A stretch of 64,000 bases of DNA. Source: Actinomycetota bacterium. GTDB taxonomy: Bacteria > Actinomycetota > Thermoleophilia > Solirubrobacterales > Solirubrobacteraceae. The translations under genes and the position numbers were made by a program. Each line of letters starts with the position of its first letter. Position 1 is the first letter of the stretch. The stretch covers positions 496,001 through 560,000 of the forward strand of contig VAXW01000005.1 of NCBI GenBank assembly GCA_005884115.1, read 5' to 3'. Shown here piece after piece: positions 56,035 to 64,000 of the stretch. The notes beneath the pieces were generated by a model, which worked only from the letters and a program-made list of their open reading frames with translations, was not told where the DNA came from and did no database searches.

Positions 56035-56831
56035 GCCAGCGCTCCCTCGGCACGCGCACTCAGCGCCAGCGAGCGCAGCGCGCGCTGGCGCAGGGCGAGC
56101 ACCGCTGCGTCTGTGGCGCTGCGCGGGCGGGGGATGTCGGCCTCGAGCTCGGCGGTCACGCGCCCGGGCCTCCCGGACAGAACGACCAGGCGGTCGGCGA
56201 GCAGCGCCGCCTCCTCGACGTCGTGCGTGACGAGCAGCACGGTCCGCGGCTCGCGCTGCAGCGCACGTGCCAGCCACTGCTGCATCTCGCCGCGGGTGAT
56301 CGCGTCCAGCGCGCCGAAGGGCTCGTCGAGGCACAGGACCTCCTTACCGGAGAGCAGCGTGCGCAGGAAGGCGACGCGCTGGCGCATACCGCCCGAGAGC
56401 TCGGAGGGCCGTGCCCGCTGAAAGCCCTCGAGGCCGAGCTCGCCGAACAACGCGGAGGCGCGCTCGCGCGCGCGCGAGCGAGGGTGCCCGGCGATCCGCA
56501 GCGCGAGCGCCGCGTTCTCGACGGCGTCAAACCATGGCAGCAGCATGTCCCTCTGCGCCATCAACGCCGCCGGGGCGCTCGCGATCCAGCCGCTGTCGGG
56601 CGATTGCAGGCGGCACACCAGCTCGAGCAACGTCGTCTTGCCGCAGCCGCTCGGGCCGACGACCGCCACGAGCTCGCCACGCGCGGCCCTCACAGAGACA
56701 TCGGCGAGCGCGGGCACCGCCTCACCGCGCGATCCGCGATAGGCGCGGCTGACGTTCTCGACCACGATTCCGCCGGCTGCCGCCGCCGGCAGAGGCGACG
56801 GCTGTGCGCGAGATTGCAGTTCGGTTGCCAC
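56031..56831 (-). CDS. ABC transporter ATPase, ThiZ-like
   Basis: A 266-residue ATPase: Walker A GPSGCGKTTLL, Q-loop MAQRDMLLPW, signature LSGGMRQRVAF, Walker B VLCLDEPFGALD, switch His in LLVTHDVEEA. It matches the SsuB/TauB/ThiZ group. The start is GTG 56831, whose ribosome-binding site GGAGGGAG lies inside the 3' strand of the TPP riboswitch, so ligand binding should block translation directly. First gene of the thiamine-precursor transporter operon. Confidence 0.9.
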   Translation of the reverse strand: MATELQSRAQPSPLPAAAAGGIVVENVSRAYRGSRGEAVPALADVSVRAARGELVAVVGPSGCGKTTLLELVCRLQSPDSGWIASAPAALMAQRDMLLPWFDAVENAALALRIAGHPRSRARERASALFGELGLEGFQRARPSELSGGMRQRVAFLRTLLSGKEVLCLDEPFGALDAITRGEMQQWLARALQREPRTVLLVTHDVEEAALLADRLVVLSGRPGRVTAELEADIPRPRSATDAAVLALRQRALRSLALSARAEGALA

Positions 56832-56833
56832 TT

Positions 56834-56938
56834 GCTCCCTCCGCGGGCATTACCCCACAGGTTCGAAGGGTCGGCGCCGGGGGAGTCCTTCCAGGGCGCC
56901 ATCTCAGCCGGCCTTCCCGCCAGCCCCCCTGGGTGTTT
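56834..56938 (-). promoter_or_regulatory. TPP riboswitch (THI element)
   Basis: Read on the minus strand, the leader shows the conserved THI-box order: a GGGGG/CTGG start near 56929, CTGAGAT near 56905, a variable stem (GGCGCC ... GGCGCC), GACCCTTCGAACCTG near 56865-56879, then GGGGTAATGCC and AGGGA at 56836-56840. Spacing and bases match the thiamine-pyrophosphate aptamer. The terminal AGGGA doubles as the Shine-Dalgarno of the ATPase gene (GTG at 56831), indicating translational repression when TPP is bound. Confidence 0.9.
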
Positions 56939-56952
56939 CGCTGGCGCTGATG

Positions 56953-58329
56953 CTAGCGCGCGGAGGCGATCACCGGACGCGTGAGCGCGCGCACGAAGTC
57001 CTCGAGCTGTGCCGTGGTCCAGCACTCGAAGGCGGTGCAGTAGCGCTCGTAGGCGGCTATCACCGAGTCGCCGTAGTTCCAGTACAGGCGCGGCTCGGGG
57101 TTCAGCCAGAAGGTTCGCCCGGCGCGCGCGGCGATCTGCGCGAATATGTCCGCCCGCGGGTCGCGGCCATTGGTGCGCGCGTCGCCGAGCACGATCACGG
57201 TCGCGCGAGGGTGCAGGTCATCCTCGACCTGCGCCAAGAGCTCCGACCACACGCGGCCGTAGTCGGTGTAGCCGGAGATGTCGGCCACCCCGGCGTCGCT
57301 GGCTATGCGTTCGCTGACGGCTTTGAAGTTGCGCTCGTCTTCGAAGATGTCGGTGACCTCGGAGATGCGCTCGATGAACACGAACGAGCGCATCTTGCGA
57401 AACGTGTCGTGCAGCGCGTGCAGCACGGAGAGGAAGAAGACGGAGGCGGAGGTGACGCTGGTGGAGACGTCGCACAGCACGTAGATCTCGGGACGGCGGG
57501 GACGGCGCGGGCGGAACTTGAGCTCGACCGGAACCCCTCCCGTCTGCAGCGAGGCGCGCATCGTGCGACGCACGTCGACATGGGCATGGCGCCGGTGACC
57601 GCGCGCCTGGAGCCCCTGCGTTGCGAGCCGGCGCCGCAGCTGCGCGACGACGCGGTGCACGGCGGCGAGATCGGCGAGCGGCCCGGAGGGGAGGGCGCGG
57701 TCGAGCTCGCCCAGGGGCCGCGCGGGCGGGAGGCTGCCGGTGCGCTCGATCTGCGAGCGCTCCAGCTCGCGGCGCAGCAGCGCCTCAAAGCGGCGCAGGG
57801 CCTCTCGCGGGAGCCCCTCCCGGCGGGGGTCGTCGGCGGGCAGCTCTGGCTGAGGCTCGGCCCGAAGGCCGAGCGCCCGGCGGATGCGCTGCACGTCGAC
57901 GCCGATGACGCCCGAGCCTTCCTGCTGGCGGGCGAAGGCCGCGATAGCCATGCGTGCGAGGTCACGCATCGCGGCCTCGTCTCCCTGGCGCAGCGCGGCT
58001 GCGATCTGTGCGCGCAGCGCATCGAGCTCCTCCTCGGAGAACTGCGCGATGCCGCCGACGTCCTCCTCGCGCACGCCCTCCCTGGCCGCAGCGACCTCGA
58101 CCGCGCGAAAGAAAAAACGCTCGAACACCAGCTCGAAGATGCGCCTGTCCTCTTGGCTCTTGGCGAGTGTCGCGGCGAGAGCCTCGCGGAAGTCCTCCTG
58201 CGTCCTCCAGCTGATCTCGCCCAGCACCGCGAACGCGTCGAGGAGCTCTGAGGTCCCGACCGCAACGCCCTCGTGGCGCAGCTCCTCGCCGAGCTCGAGG
58301 ATTCGTGCGGGAAGGCCGTCAGCTGACAT
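56953..58329 (-). CDS. VWA-domain protein, CoxE-like
   Basis: A 458-residue protein. The N-terminal half is helical and charged. The C-terminal 200 residues are a CoxE-type von Willebrand A domain with MIDAS residues in LCDVSTSVTSAS, Thr in SGYTDYGR and Asp in VIVLGDARTNG. CoxE-like proteins pair with MoxR AAA+ ATPases as metal-cofactor or complex-assembly chaperones, first known from CO dehydrogenase maturation. No cox genes are visible here. It overlaps the MoxR gene by 11 bp. Confidence 0.85.
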   Translation of the reverse strand: MSADGLPARILELGEELRHEGVAVGTSELLDAFAVLGEISWRTQEDFREALAATLAKSQEDRRIFELVFERFFFRAVEVAAAREGVREEDVGGIAQFSEEELDALRAQIAAALRQGDEAAMRDLARMAIAAFARQQEGSGVIGVDVQRIRRALGLRAEPQPELPADDPRREGLPREALRRFEALLRRELERSQIERTGSLPPARPLGELDRALPSGPLADLAAVHRVVAQLRRRLATQGLQARGHRRHAHVDVRRTMRASLQTGGVPVELKFRPRRPRRPEIYVLCDVSTSVTSASVFFLSVLHALHDTFRKMRSFVFIERISEVTDIFEDERNFKAVSERIASDAGVADISGYTDYGRVWSELLAQVEDDLHPRATVIVLGDARTNGRDPRADIFAQIAARAGRTFWLNPEPRLYWNYGDSVIAAYERYCTAFECWTTAQLEDFVRALTRPVIASAR

Positions 58330-59239
58330 CGGCCGGCGCCGTGAGCTTGAGCCCGACGCGCTCGGCCACGACGTCCATGTCGGCGCGGTGCTTGACGATC
58401 ACCGACATCGTCTCCGCAAACGTCTCCGAATCGATTTCCTGGGCTCCGAGGAGCAGCAGCGCGCGCGCCCAGTCGATCGACTCGGCGATCGAAGGGGGCT
58501 TCTTCAGGTCGAGCTCCCTCACCATCCCGATCACCTCCACCAGGCGGCGCGCAACCGTCTGCTCGAGCTCCGGGGCGTGCAGGCGCACGATCTCCAGCTC
58601 GTGCTCGAGCGCCGGGTAGTCAAGCCACAGGTACAGGCAGCGCCGCTTCAGCGCCTCGGTGAGCTCGCGCGAGTTGTTGGAGGTCAGAAGCACAATCGGA
58701 TGCGTTTTCGAGCGCACCGGACCGAGCTCGGGGATGGAGATCTGAAAGTCCGAGAGGACCTCCAGCAGCATCGCCTCGAACTCCTGATCGGTCTTATCGA
58801 TCTCGTCGATCAGCAGCACGACCGGCTGCTCGGAGGCGATCGCGCTCATGAGCGGCCGCGCGAGCAGGAACTCCTCCCCGAAGATGTCGTCCTGCACGGC
58901 GTCCCATCCTGTGCCCGAAGCCTCCGCCTGGATACGAAGCAGCTGCTTGCGGTAGTTCCACTCGTACAAGGCCTTCGCCTCGTCGAGGCCCTCGTAGCAC
59001 TGCAGGCGCACGAGCTCGCGACCGAGGTACGCGGCCAGCGCCTTTGCCAGCTCGGTCTTGCCGACCCCCGCCGGGCCCTCGACCAGAACGGGCTTGCCGA
59101 GCTTGGTCGCGAGGAATGAGACGAGCGCTGTCGACTCGCCGGGCAGGTAGCCGACGCCGCGCAGGCCCTCGCGAACCGCGTCGATCGACTCGGGACCCCC
59201 GGACACCGCAGCGTGCGGCTTGGCGTTGGGCGCGCTCAT
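58319..59239 (-). CDS. MoxR-family AAA+ ATPase (CoxD-like)
   Basis: A 306-residue ATPase: Walker A VEGPAGVGKTELA, Walker B VLLIDEIDKTDQEFE, sensor 1 TSNNSRELTEALKRRC. RLQCYEGLDEAKALYEWNYRKQLL is the MoxR-group insertion. It should remodel client proteins together with the CoxE-like VWA partner encoded immediately downstream. ATG 59239 is taken; an ATG four codons earlier (59251) is possible. A TATCAT box just upstream suggests a very short leader. The gap 59252-59536 holds no feature I can support. Confidence 0.9.
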   Translation of the reverse strand: MSAPNAKPHAAVSGGPESIDAVREGLRGVGYLPGESTALVSFLATKLGKPVLVEGPAGVGKTELAKALAAYLGRELVRLQCYEGLDEAKALYEWNYRKQLLRIQAEASGTGWDAVQDDIFGEEFLLARPLMSAIASEQPVVLLIDEIDKTDQEFEAMLLEVLSDFQISIPELGPVRSKTHPIVLLTSNNSRELTEALKRRCLYLWLDYPALEHELEIVRLHAPELEQTVARRLVEVIGMVRELDLKKPPSIAESIDWARALLLLGAQEIDSETFAETMSVIVKHRADMDVVAERVGLKLTAPADVS

Positions 59240-59536
59240 CGCTCTAGGCATGATAGGTGGGGCCGGAGTCCTCGAGCGGCGCTGCGGGCGCTTTACAGAG
59301 CGCGACGCATCGTCGAGCCAACCGGGCTTTGAAAACGGCTGGGAAGACTCTGGCAAAGGCTTCGCGCCTGCCGCGCGCGGCGAAGCTACGGCGCCGGACT
59401 CTCCGAGAGCGCGGGCGGGGACGTTGAGCTGACGTCGCCGTCGCCGCCCGGAAGGCGCACGGTCGCGTGCACGCGACGCAGCATCGACCGGCCCGCCGGA
59501 AAATACCCGCTCGCGTGCTCCGCGCTCATGTCGCGG

Positions 59537-60235
59537 CTACCCGGACCCGGGCCGGGGGTCCTCGAAGGGGAGCTGCTCCTGGGGCGCTGGCGGATAGCGC
59601 GGTCTGCCCTCGCCGGGCTCTTGCGGCGCGGCGAACGGTGTCGCGGCTGCGGCGACCCGTGGCGGCGGAATGCGCACGGTGGGTTCCTCGATGTCGGTTG
59701 CATCGCCGCCGCCGAGCTCGTCCTCGGCCGGCCAGGAATCGGCCTCGCCTGCGCTGGCCGCCTGCGCGCTCGCGCGCTGCGCCGTGCGCATCCGTGTCCC
59801 GGCGTACGCGAGGCCGATCGCCAGCAGCAGCGCGATGAATATGCCCCACTCGACGCCGACGTCGATCGACGCGGTGCGTGCGCTGTTCTGCAGGCCGGGC
59901 TTGTCGAGCAGGCGGTAGAAGATCAAAAGGGCGGTCCATGCGCCCGCCACGATCAGTGCCGCGCCGTCGCTGCCCGGAAGCTGGAAGTTGCGCCGCTCGG
60001 CGCGGGCGACGAGCGCGGTCAGGACTCCTGCGCTGACGAGCAGGACTGCTGCCTCGACGAAGGAGAAGGCCTCAAAGGCGTTCAGGCTCGTGCGCGTCGC
60101 ATGAGAGCTTGAGGCGAACACGACGGTCTTGCTGTACCAGGGCAGGAACATCGAGATGACCAGCCCCAGCGACGCAACCGCCGCCAAGCGCTGCTCGGGC
60201 TCCATCGCCCGCCACGCATGCGCGAGCCGTGTCAT
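59537..60235 (-). CDS. Hypothetical four-helix membrane protein
   Basis: A 232-residue protein with four hydrophobic helices (about 15-35, 55-80, 90-110, 125-145) and a Pro-rich, probably disordered cytoplasmic C-terminus (IEEPTVRIPPPRVAA, later PFAAPQEPGEG). No family is recognised. ATG start with GGAG about 14 bases upstream. It stands alone between the MoxR and C5-epimerase-like genes. Confidence 0.55.
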   Translation of the reverse strand: MTRLAHAWRAMEPEQRLAAVASLGLVISMFLPWYSKTVVFASSSHATRTSLNAFEAFSFVEAAVLLVSAGVLTALVARAERRNFQLPGSDGAALIVAGAWTALLIFYRLLDKPGLQNSARTASIDVGVEWGIFIALLLAIGLAYAGTRMRTAQRASAQAASAGEADSWPAEDELGGGDATDIEEPTVRIPPPRVAAAATPFAAPQEPGEGRPRYPPAPQEQLPFEDPRPGSG

Positions 60236-60321
60236 CGGTTCTGGTGTCTCCGCGAGTTCCTGTCGAGGGTCCTGCTCTTAGTCTAGGCGCCGCCGACGCG
60301 GAGGGCGCCTGCTCCATGGCT

Positions 60322-61839
60322 CTAGCGGTGCGCGACCGCGATCGTGCCCGACGCCGTTGAAAAGTTGCCGGCCGGATCGGTGGCGGTGACGGTCGCCGTG
60401 AACGTCCCGCCCTTGGCGGGCGTGGGCCACAGAAGACGCGGCTTGCCGCGTTCGACGATCGCGCCGTTGCGCCACACCACGCGCGTGCCCTGGCGGACGG
60501 TCAGGCGCACGGTCGAGACCTTCGAGAGCGAGACCCGGACCCCGGCCCGCACGCCGCCGCGCAGCCTCTTCGACAGCAGCGCGACCACCGGCGGCGTGTG
60601 CAGGTCGGCGCTGAAGCGCTGCGCCGTGGTGCAGTAGATGGCGTCGCCCGCGATCGGCGCCACTGCGCTGGTGGAGGTGTTGGCGGCGGGGCTCGCAGGC
60701 GCGGCACCGCCGGGCGGGGCGCTCGTGCCCCCGCCGGGGCCGGCGGGCGGCGGGCTTTCCGGCGCTGGCGCCGGCGGCGTGGGCGTGAACGGCGGTCCTT
60801 TCATCGTCCGCGTGCACAGGTGCTGGAGGAATTCGGTGAGCAGTTCGTGGTAGTTGAGGTTCGATTCGCTGAACTGGTCATACAGCGACCACGCGCCGGT
60901 GTCATACCGGGGCACCTCCACCCGGGCCTCGGCGTCGCCGGCTTCGAACAGCGCGAGCCCGGCCGGGTCCCTGGTGATGGACGCGTAGTCGTAGAGACCC
61001 ACGACGGCTTGGATGAAGCCGTTGATGATCATGTCGCGGGGGGCGTAGGTGTACTCGGCGTAGTAGGCGCCGGCGGGCGTCTTCACGCGCACGCCCGTGG
61101 GCGGGCGCACGGTAAAGACGCTGAGCGCGCGCTGCGCGGCGCTCAGAAGCGGCGCTTCCTTGAAGCGCGACCAGGCGCGTGCGAGCACCTGCAGCGCGGT
61201 GCCCTGGGAGAGGCCGCTGGTCCAGGGCGGCACGCCGCCGTCGAACTTGAACAGGTACTCCCAAGCGAGGCCTCCGGCGCGTTCGGTGGCGAGCGCGAGC
61301 ACCTCCCCGAGCAGCTGGCGCAGGTTCGAGTTTTCGTTGCCGGCGAGGTAGTAGCCGTTGGCCGCGCCGAAGGTCCCGAGCCACTGGATCTCGATCCCCT
61401 GTCCCGGGTAGTACTGCCACACGAGCTTGCTCGGGGGGAAGCTCACGCGCTCGCCACCGCGGATCAACGGTTCGTGCGTCCACCACTGGCGGTTGCGTTG
61501 GAGCGTGAGGAACAGAGCGGGCAGCCGCGAAGGGATGAATCCCCCTGCGGCGGCTATCGCGCGCACGTTGTCAAGCACCGCGCCCAGCTCGGTGCGCCGC
61601 GTTCCGCGGAGCCTGCCGAGCGCGCGCTTGGCGCTCACGTAGGCGCCGTAGTCGCTTGTGTATGCGGTGGTGCTGAGCGCGCCAGAGCTCTTCAGGGCGA
61701 GCAGCGCCGCGGAGACGCTCGGTCCGTGGCGCGCGGCGCGACTGTGCGCGCGCCGGGCGTGGGCAGCCTCGGCGGGGGCCGCTGCGACGGCGATCGCGAT
61801 CAGAGCTCCCAGCAGGGCAGCTCGCTTGCTCACAGCCAC
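60322..61839 (-). CDS. Secreted D-glucuronyl C5-epimerase-domain protein
   Basis: A 505-residue exported protein. The signal peptide is at about 1-25 (AALLGALIAIAVAAAPAEAA). Residues about 100-355 resemble the C-terminal catalytic domain of glucuronyl C5-epimerases: LAWEYLFKFDGGVPPWTSG, MIINGFIQAVVGLYDYAS, PRYDTGAWSLYDQF and NLNYHELLTEFLQHL, with Tyr residues at positions used in catalysis by heparan epimerases. A Pro/Gly linker (about 360-410) leads to an Ig-like domain at the end (TFTATVTATDPAGNFSTASG). It may epimerise uronic acids in an exopolysaccharide (inference). GTG 61839 is chosen; GTG 61833 is possible. Confidence 0.75.
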   Translation of the reverse strand: MAVSKRAALLGALIAIAVAAAPAEAAHARRAHSRAARHGPSVSAALLALKSSGALSTTAYTSDYGAYVSAKRALGRLRGTRRTELGAVLDNVRAIAAAGGFIPSRLPALFLTLQRNRQWWTHEPLIRGGERVSFPPSKLVWQYYPGQGIEIQWLGTFGAANGYYLAGNENSNLRQLLGEVLALATERAGGLAWEYLFKFDGGVPPWTSGLSQGTALQVLARAWSRFKEAPLLSAAQRALSVFTVRPPTGVRVKTPAGAYYAEYTYAPRDMIINGFIQAVVGLYDYASITRDPAGLALFEAGDAEARVEVPRYDTGAWSLYDQFSESNLNYHELLTEFLQHLCTRTMKGPPFTPTPPAPAPESPPPAGPGGGTSAPPGGAAPASPAANTSTSAVAPIAGDAIYCTTAQRFSADLHTPPVVALLSKRLRGGVRAGVRVSLSKVSTVRLTVRQGTRVVWRNGAIVERGKPRLLWPTPAKGGTFTATVTATDPAGNFSTASGTIAVAHR

Positions 61840-61915
61840 GCTTGTCGATCCTAGGGAGGCGCTCTGGCGCGCGCGCCGGCTCTCCCGAGGCCAACGAGCG
61901 ATCAGCCCGACGGCG

Positions 61916-62245
61916 CTACTCGCGGTCGAACTCCATGTCGTCGGCGTCGAGCTCGGCGTCGAGCTCGTCCTCCTCGAGGTCCTCCTCATCCTCCGGGGCG
62001 AGCTCGCCGGTGGGCTTGTACGTGACGCGGAAGTGCTCGATCATGTCGTCGCGCTTGTCCTCGTCGACGGGCAGCTCCTCTGAGATCTGGACCCACTCCG
62101 TCTCGTCGAATTCCTCCGTGGCGAAGATTTCCTGATCGACCTCGGGCGAGTCGTCGACCACGATCAGGACCTCGGTCTGAGGGTTGTAGTACGTGCCGGG
62201 CCGGATGCTGAGCTCGTCGAGTGCTATGCGGCGCGCGCTGCTCAT
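61916..62245 (-). CDS. Small acidic conserved hypothetical protein
   Basis: A 109-residue very acidic protein (PTGELAPEDEEDLEEDELDA near the end) with a small N-terminal domain (IRPGTYYNPQTEVLIVVDDS). Family and function are not recognised. TATAAA lies eight bases before the ATG on the minus strand (62259-62254), implying a leaderless transcript. Confidence 0.6.
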   Translation of the reverse strand: MSSARRIALDELSIRPGTYYNPQTEVLIVVDDSPEVDQEIFATEEFDETEWVQISEELPVDEDKRDDMIEHFRVTYKPTGELAPEDEEDLEEDELDAELDADDMEFDRE

Positions 62246-62280
62246 TTCGTGCGTTTATACCCGACCGGCAGCGTCATGAC

Positions 62281-62721
62281 TCACGGCTCGAGTTCGGCCA
62301 GCGTTCGCGCGACCTCGCTGTCGACGTCCAGCTGCTCGAGGCCCTGGCGGGCGCGCCGTTCGTTGCGTGCGACGACGAGCTGGCGAACCTCCTCCGTCAG
62401 GCCCGCCTCGTGCGCCGGCGGCGGCTCCTCGGCGAGCAGTCGCTCGACCTCGGCCTCGATGTCGAGCTCCGGCTCACCGCGGCGGCGCATGCGTTCGCTG
62501 CGCGCGCTGAGCATCTGGCGGATCTCGAGCTCGCGTTCTGCGCGCCCGGCCGGCGAGTTGGGGGCCGGCAGATGCCAGCCGCCGCTCGCATCACGTTCGG
62601 GCGCCAGCCCGCCTTTCCCGATCTCGTCATAGGCGCTGCCGCGGCCGAGCAGGAAGAAGATCGACATCACGACCGAGAACGCGACCGCTCCGAACACGAC
62701 GATCGGAAAGACGCTCTGCAC
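62281..62721 (-). CDS. Small membrane-anchored hypothetical protein
   Basis: A 146-residue protein: one N-terminal membrane helix (FPIVVFGAVAFSVVMSIFFLL), a short linker, then a charged cytoplasmic part with two similar helical segments (IRQMLSARSERMRRRGEPEL and VRQLVVARNERRARQGLEQL, each followed by D.(E/D).EV.R.LAE), an internal duplication. Function is unknown. GTG start. It is divergent from the acyl-CoA dehydrogenase. Confidence 0.6.
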   Translation of the reverse strand: MQSVFPIVVFGAVAFSVVMSIFFLLGRGSAYDEIGKGGLAPERDASGGWHLPAPNSPAGRAERELEIRQMLSARSERMRRRGEPELDIEAEVERLLAEEPPPAHEAGLTEEVRQLVVARNERRARQGLEQLDVDSEVARTLAELEP

Positions 62722-62731
62722 GCTGAGATTG

Positions 62732-62759
62732 TTGCCGATCGGCCAGCGCTCCGCTACTC
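62732..62759 (+). promoter_or_regulatory. Candidate promoter of the acyl-CoA dehydrogenase gene
   Basis: TTGCCG (62732-62737) and TACTCT (62754-62759) are 16 bases apart. Transcription would begin near 62766, just before the operator at 62773, which fits repression by roadblock or RNA-polymerase exclusion. Confidence 0.4.
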
Positions 62760-62772
62760 TGCTGGGCCGAGG

Positions 62773-62788
62773 TTGACTGACCAGTCAA
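62773..62788. promoter_or_regulatory. Second copy of the FadR-type operator
   Basis: TTGACTGACCAGTCAA is a 16-bp inverted repeat, broken only at its central base pair. It matches 14 of 16 positions of the site at 4726-4741. It lies 60 bp before the acyl-CoA dehydrogenase start. Control by the TetR encoded at 5636 is inferred. Confidence 0.65.
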
Positions 62789-62848
62789 TCGAGATCGGGG
62801 GCCGCCCGTCCTCCGGGGCCGGTGAGCGCCAGTTAGGAGGGCAACAAA

Positions 62849-64000
62849 ATGGTCGATTTCACGCTCACTGACGAGCAGCGGAACCTCCGCGAGATGGCCC
62901 ACGACTTTGCGGTCGGGGAGATTCGCCCAGTCGCCTGGGAGTACGACCGCGACGCGACCTGGCCGCAGGAGATCATCGAGAAGGCGTGGGAGGTGGGTCT
63001 CATGAACTCCCACATCCCCGAGGAGTACGGCGGCGCGGGGGCCGGCTACCTCGACGGCTGCCTGATCGAGGAGGAGCTCTCGTGGGGCTGCTCGGGCATC
63101 CAGACAACCCTCGGATGCAACGGGCTGGCCACCGCGCCGGTCATCATCGGCGCCTCAGAGGCCGTGAAGCAGGACTACCTCGGGCGCTTGACCGAGGCGC
63201 CCTTGCTCGCCTCCTTCTGCCTGACCGAGCCAGACGCGGGCTCAGACGTTTCGAGCATGCGCACGACGGCTGTCAGGCGCGGCGACAAGTACGTGATCAA
63301 CGGCTCGAAGTGCTTCATCACGAACGGCGGCCACGCCAACTGGTACACGGTTTACGCCAAGACCGACAAGGACGCTGGGCACCGCGGCATCTCGGCTTTC
63401 GTCGTGCCGCGCGACGCGGGCGTGGTCGTGGACAAGAAGGAGGACAAGCTCGGCCAGCGCGCATCGAACACCGCGACCATCTCCTTCAACGACGTGGAGG
63501 TCCCGGCCGAGAACCTGATCGGCGAGGAGAACCAGGGCTTCAAGATCGCGATGATGACGCTCGACCGCACGCGCCCTGGGGTTGCGGCGATGGCCGTCGG
63601 TATCGCGCGCGCCGCGTTCGAGTTCGCGACCGACTACTCGCGCGAGCGCGTCCAGTTCGGCGTGCCGATCGCCATGCACCAGGCGATCCAGTTCATGATC
63701 GCCGACATGGCCACCGAGATCGAGGCGGCGCGCCTGCTGACGTGGAAGTCGGCCGTGACGCTCGACCAGGGAGAGCGCAACACGCTGATCTCCTCGCATG
63801 CCAAGCGCTTCGCGGCTGACACGGCGATGAAGGTGGCGACCGACGCGGTACAGGTCTACGGCGGCTACGGCTTCATCAAGGAGTACCCGGTGGAGAAGCT
63901 GTTCCGCGACGCCAAGATCATGCAGCTGTACGAGGGCACCTCGCAGATCCAGCGCCTCGTGATCGCGCGCGAAACACTCTTGCCGCGACGCGCGGAGGAG
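62849..64000 (+). CDS. Acyl-CoA dehydrogenase, 3' end beyond window
   Basis: 384 codons are open to the last base, so only the extreme C-terminus is missing. MVDFTLTDEQRNLREMAHDF opens a standard FAD acyl-CoA dehydrogenase: CLTEPDAGSDVSSMRT (FAD/substrate loop), WYTVYAKTDKD, RVQFGVPIAMHQAIQFMIAD, AVQVYGGYGFIKEYPVEKLF and the catalytic Glu region QLYEGTSQIQR. The Glu position is that of short/medium-chain enzymes. It catalyses the first step of beta-oxidation. GGAGGG lies nine bases before the ATG. The palindrome at 62773 suggests acyl-CoA-responsive repression. Confidence 0.95.
   Translation, partial: MVDFTLTDEQRNLREMAHDFAVGEIRPVAWEYDRDATWPQEIIEKAWEVGLMNSHIPEEYGGAGAGYLDGCLIEEELSWGCSGIQTTLGCNGLATAPVIIGASEAVKQDYLGRLTEAPLLASFCLTEPDAGSDVSSMRTTAVRRGDKYVINGSKCFITNGGHANWYTVYAKTDKDAGHRGISAFVVPRDAGVVVDKKEDKLGQRASNTATISFNDVEVPAENLIGEENQGFKIAMMTLDRTRPGVAAMAVGIARAAFEFATDYSRERVQFGVPIAMHQAIQFMIADMATEIEAARLLTWKSAVTLDQGERNTLISSHAKRFAADTAMKVATDAVQVYGGYGFIKEYPVEKLFRDAKIMQLYEGTSQIQRLVIARETLLPRRAEE

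Overview
The window is about 70% GC and reads as a chromosomal segment of a high-GC actinobacterium. It is most probably from class Thermoleophilia (Solirubrobacterales-like). This rests on the actinobacterial-type integration host factor, GTG starts with GTGA/ATGA overlaps, the DUF4235-like/holin/DUF3618 trio, paired YrbE permeases, and large secreted proteins with basic C-terminal tails. The assignment comes from recognising gene content, not from a database search. I saw no rRNA, tRNA, CRISPR array, insertion sequence or prophage.

Layout. Positions 1-2.9 kb hold acyl-CoA genes (BKACE fragment, CaiB-like racemase/CoA-transferase) and a MerR regulator. A secreted protein lies at 3-3.8 kb. 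Positions 3.9-6.4 kb carry a DUF2804-like gene divergent from a nitrilase-TetR operon. A small membrane-protein operon follows at 6.4-7.3 kb. DegV, glutaredoxin, BolA and an A-type Fe-S carrier occupy 7.4-9.3 kb. Positions 9.4-20.8 kb are an island of five secreted proteins: three relatives of the 3 kb protein and two giants sharing a Lys/Arg-rich tail.

Positions 20.9-25 kb hold a DNA glycosylase, a HemQ-like protein, a glycosyltransferase-flippase fusion and a GIY-YIG protein. A roughly 1,870-residue collagen-like protein fills 25-30.6 kb. MetH, glutamine synthetase and a lipoprotein follow on the minus strand. Positions 36.9-43.5 kb form an overlapping lipid-transport operon (two YrbE/MlaE permeases, an ATPase, an MMPL/RND exporter, a thioredoxin-like protein and a B3/B4-domain protein).

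Positions 43.7-47.4 kb carry mIHF and a head-to-head pair resembling serine palmitoyltransferase and bacterial ceramide synthase. After small lipoprotein and unknown genes come a two-component system, an alcohol dehydrogenase, an HDAC-like amidohydrolase and a probable PPi-dependent phosphofructokinase. A thiamine-precursor ABC transporter under a TPP riboswitch, a CoxE/MoxR pair and a glucuronyl C5-epimerase-like protein follow. The window ends in an acyl-CoA dehydrogenase.

Themes. Acyl-CoA metabolism appears at both ends, and the same palindromic operator, matching a FadR-type TetR encoded here, precedes genes at 4.8 kb and 62.8 kb. Envelope and secreted functions dominate the middle. The secreted genes strongly prefer GAA and AAA codons while their neighbours prefer GAG and AAG, so they stand out as a distinct class.
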